This document shows positions 60,252 through 64,000 of a stretch of DNA of 64,000 nt, piece by piece. The stretch spans positions 874,854 through 938,853 of the forward strand of contig LT598454.1 in assembly GCA_900074725.1 (NCBI GenBank), written 5' to 3'. Source of the DNA: Lachancea dasiensis (lineage: Eukaryota > Ascomycota > Saccharomycetes > Saccharomycetales > Saccharomycetaceae). Every line of letters begins with the position of its first letter. Position 1 is the first letter of the stretch. The translations under genes were made by a program, and so were the position numbers. The notes under the pieces were generated by a model. It was not told the origin of the DNA and searched no databases. It saw only the letters and a list, made by a program, of their open reading frames with translations.

Positions 60252-61793
60252 CTAGTGGCACAACTCTTCGTGACGGCGAATGTTTTCTAACGCAGGCTTT
60301 CCGATTCTCTCTATGACATCGTGCGACCATAACACATCTAGGTGGGAATATTCGTCAATGTACCATATTTTGTAAAGAGAATGAGGCTCAAAATTAACAA
60401 AATGATTGATAAGGCGTTCGCCATCAACTAGGCGATCTTGCTTTGGAACAAACAAAAGGATACGTGGGAGCTCACTACTAGAATCTCGCTCAGTGTTTGT
60501 GTGGTGTGGATTTTGCAGTAAACCAGGGTCCTGTCTTACTGGAAACCAGGTCTTTGCCTCCGGGAAAATCTCATTAGCGTAAGATTTGAAACTTTGGTCC
60601 CTCACATCCCTGCTTAACCACCACTGCATTAGTTTCACTGATATATGCACTGGTGAAAACAGGAAGTGGCGATCTCTGAGAGCTTTATCCCACAAAGTGT
60701 CATTCCAGTCAAACAGGTAGTTGAACATCACATACGATAAGAAAGAAAATAACTTCGATCCAACCAGTATCGAACGCATGGCCATCATCTGCGGCATAAA
60801 TGACTGCCTGCCGAAAACTAGAGACGAAGCGATAAATCTTGACATAAACCTGACAAAATGTTTCTCTTCCAACAGTGGACCTGGGTACACCGCAGGGGCT
60901 AAAGCGATGAAATTTTCGACTTTATCAAGTATTTGGAAAGCATCCTGGTAGATAGACTCACCGTTTGCCAGAGCCATAAAACCTTGTGTCGTGCCTTGTG
61001 AATGTGCTACTAGTGTTAGTTTTTTCTTCTCTGTTCTTTGTAGCACATTCGAAATAAGTGCTCTTAAATCGTATTGTACCATTTCTCGCATCCCCCAATT
61101 CCATTTACTATCGTCAGAGACAATTTTCTTATCCCACTTTGGCCTGAAACCACAGCGATTATTGCCCAGCCAAACATCGAAACCAGACTCATAAAAGTAG
61201 TAAGCGAGTGATTTCCTTCCTCCAGAGGCGAAAGAAGCCGAGCTTTGCAGAAGTCCATGCATCAGTAGCATAGGCTGCTTCGTTGAAGGAACAGTGACAC
61301 CTTGAGAAGGCTTGAAATGCCAGAGGTCCAAAATGAAACCGTCCTCTGTCTTGATCTCAAACTCCTCAATGGAGATTCCGTATTGCTCGTAATAGAACTT
61401 TAGTTGAGGGACCAGTCTTAGGTCTTCTGCATTCAATAAGTCATCAAAGGGATTTTCATTTTCTTTGTGAAGAGTCAGATTGCCAGAATTCCCCTCTGGA
61501 GTGCACCTAGAGCGTGTTAATAACCTTGCATCTGGGTTGGTGATCAAGTGGTCAAATTCTATGTTGTTTACCTCGTCAAATTCGAAGTTCAGCGGAGTAG
61601 TAGAGGCTATTGAAGATTTTCTCGATCGGTTTTTCGGGTTTATAGTGGACTGTGACGTCCTTGTATCTCTGGGATCCTTTGGCTTGAAATGTGCCGCAAT
61701 CAGATTATGCCACAATGAGAAAAGAAATAGAACTGCTAAAAAGCATGTTGTTATGACGCCTGAAACTATCTTGACAACCACACCGTTATTCAT
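60252..61793 (-). CDS. YEH1: Steryl ester hydrolase, Yeh1/Yeh2 type
   Basis: These acid-lipase-family enzymes release sterols and fatty acids from steryl esters; Yeh1 sits on lipid droplets and Yeh2 at the plasma membrane. The 513-residue product has an N-terminal membrane anchor (VSGVITTCFLAVLFLFSLWH, about residues 11-30) and the lid/N-terminal motif of acid lipases (ISIEEFEIKTEDGFILDLWHF). The oxyanion region is LLMHGLLQSSASF and the nucleophile elbow is LVAHSQGTTQ. The catalytic His is probably in YIDEYSHLDVLWS near the C-terminus. In yeast YEH1 neighbours SOF1 and YEH2 neighbours IRC25; this single gene touches both, so it is the pre-duplication form and the symbol is only nominal. Confidence 0.94.
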   Translation of the reverse strand: MNNGVVVKIVSGVITTCFLAVLFLFSLWHNLIAAHFKPKDPRDTRTSQSTINPKNRSRKSSIASTTPLNFEFDEVNNIEFDHLITNPDARLLTRSRCTPEGNSGNLTLHKENENPFDDLLNAEDLRLVPQLKFYYEQYGISIEEFEIKTEDGFILDLWHFKPSQGVTVPSTKQPMLLMHGLLQSSASFASGGRKSLAYYFYESGFDVWLGNNRCGFRPKWDKKIVSDDSKWNWGMREMVQYDLRALISNVLQRTEKKKLTLVAHSQGTTQGFMALANGESIYQDAFQILDKVENFIALAPAVYPGPLLEEKHFVRFMSRFIASSLVFGRQSFMPQMMAMRSILVGSKLFSFLSYVMFNYLFDWNDTLWDKALRDRHFLFSPVHISVKLMQWWLSRDVRDQSFKSYANEIFPEAKTWFPVRQDPGLLQNPHHTNTERDSSSELPRILLFVPKQDRLVDGERLINHFVNFEPHSLYKIWYIDEYSHLDVLWSHDVIERIGKPALENIRRHEELCH

Positions 61794-61960
61794 CTAATGT
61801 CAAACTATGAAATTCTGGTGATCGCTGAACAGTCGCGCCGATTCCTTTCTTTGGTGCCCACACATGACATTACATTACCCGATGAGCTTTTATTTAGTTT
61901 AAATAAAATGTCAAACCGCGTACTCAAAAAACCTCGACACAGTGCCCCTTCTCGCAAACG

Positions 61961-62518
61961 ATGTATACTAAGGAATTTAGAACGTCATTTGGCCATGATC
62001 TCGAGCTAGACAAAGGAAGCGTTCTAGAGCTATCTGCTGTCCACTTTATCAATAAAGTTGTACTGCAAATCAGGCTCAACGGGGAGCTTGACACATGTCT
62101 CGAAGTTATTTCTAAAGGACTACCTGCAGAGAGCATGAGCAGTACCCCGCTAGGTCTCCAAGTAATGCAGCGAAACGAAGATCAAATAGATATGCCAATG
62201 TTGGCTGAAGATTGTAATGACAATGAAAATGAAATAAATGATTTCACTCCCGTGGAGGACTCACTTTCTAACTTCCATATTATCACCAGATTAGGAGATT
62301 CAAACGATATGAAGCTGCCGATAGTCTGCTGTCAAATTGCGGAACTTTATCAAAAAGTTATATTTCTCTCTAATGTCGATAATATGCGGGACGTAGCACC
62401 AACAAGAGACTTTGTTATATCGCTCAGTGCCAAGATTTGGAAAAGTGCCTCTCCAGGAAGGGACTTTAGTCTACTAATATTTATCTTGACTTCCATTAAA
62501 GAAATGTATAAACTATGA
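61961..62518 (+). CDS. IRC25: Irc25/Poc3-like proteasome assembly chaperone
   Basis: Irc25 (Poc3) with Poc4 helps arrange alpha subunits of the 20S proteasome. The call rests mainly on position: in S. cerevisiae IRC25 (YLR021W, 179 residues) lies between YEH2 and SDO1 in the same orientations. The 185-residue product has a plausible fold with an N-terminal TSFGHDLELDKG, beta-rich LSAVHFINKVVLQIRLNG, and no membrane span. Sequence similarity to Irc25 is weak to my eye, as expected for this fast-evolving family. The start is the first ATG after a 168-base divergent promoter shared with the YEH gene. Confidence 0.72.
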   Translation: MYTKEFRTSFGHDLELDKGSVLELSAVHFINKVVLQIRLNGELDTCLEVISKGLPAESMSSTPLGLQVMQRNEDQIDMPMLAEDCNDNENEINDFTPVEDSLSNFHIITRLGDSNDMKLPIVCCQIAELYQKVIFLSNVDNMRDVAPTRDFVISLSAKIWKSASPGRDFSLLIFILTSIKEMYKL

Positions 62519-62588
62519 CACGCGAATAGATATATTGGTTTGCTTCACAAAGAAACTATTATTTACAGTTTATGTAGTGCAGGCTTCA

Positions 62589-63317
62589 TTAACTGTCGAT
62601 AACGGCCATATCAAGAACCTCCAAAACACCTTTCCCATTGCACAAATCGACTAGGGCACGGTAAGCCACTGGATCTATCAGGGCAGTGCATGACCAAATA
62701 GAAATTGTTTCATTCACTACTGGACCCATCATTAACGCGGAAACCTTCTCGATGGTTTCAGAGTTGCCATTCAAGTCAATGCTCACCTTAACCCTCATCC
62801 TGGCTCTACTAATGGGGATGATTTGACTAGCTATCAGAACCTTAATAGCTTCTAGGGCCTGTAGCTTGGCAGCTTTATTGACTACCACTCTGAATTTCAA
62901 TTCCTGCAGGGCCTTATGTATCATTGAGGGCGGATATCTTTTCTTAGACTTTGGATTGATACACTTTGCACTAATAATTGTCAGCATCTCGTTGTTGATC
63001 TTGTTCATCATCGTCTGTCTTTCTTTGTCAGAGAGTGGCATTTCACCTTTTGTAAGAATCTCCTTGATTATGCTATCCAGGTCAGTTGAATCAAATGAGC
63101 CTAATAGATCATCTTTCGAAGCTACTTGACCTTTAGACACGTTGATAAACACTTGATGGATTTGAAGTACTTCGTCAAGGTCATTCTCAATCCCTTTCCT
63201 ATAGTCTTGTACTTTATTCTGGTAGCATGCAATTTCGAATCTCTTTTTGGCCTTTTTCAGTTTGACGATAGAGACGTTTGTGAGCTTTATTTGACCCGAA
63301 GGCTGCTGGATGACCAT
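62589..63317 (-). CDS. SDO1: Sdo1, SBDS-family ribosome maturation factor
   Basis: Sdo1 (human SBDS, mutated in Shwachman-Diamond syndrome) works with the GTPase Efl1 to release Tif6 from pre-60S ribosomes. The 242-residue product (yeast 250) starts MVIQQPSGQIKLTNVSIVKL and has the N-terminal FYSH domain (FEIACYQNKVQDYRKGIENDLDEVLQIHQVFINVSKGQ in pieces). The three-helix domain (INNEMLTIISAKCINPKSKKRYPP) and the ferredoxin-like C-terminus follow. All three domains look intact. The neighbours IRC25 and IZH3 match yeast order. Confidence 0.97.
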   Translation of the reverse strand: MVIQQPSGQIKLTNVSIVKLKKAKKRFEIACYQNKVQDYRKGIENDLDEVLQIHQVFINVSKGQVASKDDLLGSFDSTDLDSIIKEILTKGEMPLSDKERQTMMNKINNEMLTIISAKCINPKSKKRYPPSMIHKALQELKFRVVVNKAAKLQALEAIKVLIASQIIPISRARMRVKVSIDLNGNSETIEKVSALMMGPVVNETISIWSCTALIDPVAYRALVDLCNGKGVLEVLDMAVIDS

Positions 63318-63644
63318 ATTGGGGAGGAGGTATGAAGGATTTGAGACCTACGTACTGGAGCATATTGTCGAATGAATCCGGCATTTAGCCATTTATTCAT
63401 TTATTCATTTATAGGTCACATGATTTCAATGTCTTCAAGGCCATCCATTCGTTTATTCGTTGGCTCAAAAGATCTTAGTCTTCATAATGCTGTAGAACTG
63501 CACACGCAGATAGAGATCAATATTAGAAAGGCAAGCCTTTGAACACCTAAAACCTTGAGAAAAACTTAACTTTATATAACCTTTAACTACAATTCAACTG
63601 AAAGTCGTTAGATAGGAGAATTGTGCTTAATGTGTTTTGCGCAT
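63318..63644. other. Intergenic SDO1 promoter and IZH3 3' flank, with a TTTATTCA microrepeat
   Basis: A 327-base gap. It contains a short repeat of CATTTATT/ATTCATTTA at about 63385-63412 and a looser CATTCGTTTATTCG echo at 63446-63460. There is no gene. Confidence 0.5.
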
Positions 63645-64000
63645 TTAGCTTACCAGCCACCTTAACTCAAACATCTCCAACATTGCAGTGTAATGTCCGT
63701 AAACGCCCAACAGTACGAAAATATGCCATAGCGTGTGCGAACAACAGAAATAATCCACCCACCACAGAGAAAAAAAAGTTCTTTGGGGAGAATGCCCTTG
63801 TGAATGCTGGTGCAAGGCAGGTTGATCCCGAAAATGAATATGTCTGTGTTTAGTAATGATGTCCAAATCTGTAGTCAGTTGTTCTTCGGTAGGTATGTTG
63901 TCTGCAACTTGAAGATCGGACCTCCATCTTTCTGGTATAAAGGTCCCGTAAAAGACTACTCCTATTAGGTACCAGACCAAAGATTTACTCAAAATGGGCA
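63645..64000 (-). CDS. IZH3: Izh3-like PAQR (adiponectin-receptor family) membrane protein, 3' part
   Basis: IZH proteins are seven-span membrane proteins linked to zinc and sterol homeostasis. Only the C-terminal ~118 residues are in the window; the frame is open to the right edge, so the start lies beyond. The visible part has SLVWYLIGVVFYGTFIPERW, the PAQR motif (GAxFYxxRxPERW form), then after an insert the late motif SHTLWHIFVLLGVYGHYTAM with the zinc-ligand histidines, and a short end. The insert of about 45 residues (ADNIPTEEQLTTDLDIITKH...) between these motifs is longer than in most PAQR proteins. The position after SDO1 matches YLR023C (IZH3). Confidence 0.86.
   Translation of the reverse strand, partial: PILSKSLVWYLIGVVFYGTFIPERWRSDLQVADNIPTEEQLTTDLDIITKHRHIHFRDQPALHQHSQGHSPQRTFFSLWWVDYFCCSHTLWHIFVLLGVYGHYTAMLEMFELRWLVS

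Overview
The window is nuclear DNA of a budding yeast of the family Saccharomycetaceae that did not go through the whole-genome duplication. Genes are compact and mostly intron-free. The introns that exist carry yeast signals (GTATGT or GTACGT, TACTAAC). One continuous gene order interleaves pairs that lie on two chromosomes in Saccharomyces cerevisiae: the Nup100/Nup116 ancestor sits beside IOC4-MCM1 (chromosome XIII order) and near YNK1 (chromosome XI order); RNR2, RRN7 and APS3 (chromosome X) alternate with OKP1, PBP1, ERG1, CBP4, TIM13, QCR9, UBR1, TYS1, TFG1 and HGH1 (chromosome VII); EMC6, PUF3, COX17 and SOF1 (left arm of XII) alternate with MEU1, POM34, IRC25, SDO1 and IZH3 (right arm of XII). 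There is one PSR and one YEH gene. Genus is an inference: Lachancea fits best (hAT transposons are known there, intermediate GC), but a related non-duplicated genus is possible.

Layout. 1-8.1 kb: 3' part of a GLFG nucleoporin, IOC4 (chromatin remodelling), MCM1 (MADS-box factor), YNK1 and a small single-span protein whose 3' end carries a 69-bp tandem duplication. 8.3-11.9 kb: a decayed hAT DNA transposon and an intron-containing tRNA-Leu(CAA), at a break between two conserved gene-order blocks. 12.3-30.4 kb: RNR2, THI4, a DHA1 drug/H+ antiporter, OKP1, PBP1, RRN7, ERG1, CBP4, APS3 (one intron), tRNA-Gly(GCC), TIM13 and QCR9 (first exon is only the ATG). 30.7-43.3 kb: two N-recognin-type ubiquitin ligases, UBR1 and a UBR2-like paralogue, head to head. 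43.4-49.4 kb: TYS1, TFG1, HGH1. 49.6-64 kb: EMC6, PUF3, COX17, MEU1, POM34, PSR, SOF1, YEH, IRC25, SDO1 and the 3' end of IZH3.

The genes are almost all housekeeping and do not form one pathway. Some functional links are visible. PUF3 encodes the RNA-binding regulator of mitochondrial-protein mRNAs, and two mitochondrial genes here (CBP4, TIM13) carry perfect Puf3 motifs just after their stop codons. CBP4 and QCR9 both belong to respiratory complex III. The ERG1 promoter has a sterol response element. I found no clearly novel system. The most interesting points are the UBR1/UBR2-like pair, the duplication across a stop codon, the transposon relic at a synteny break, and two small spliced genes that a simple ORF search would miss or mis-start.
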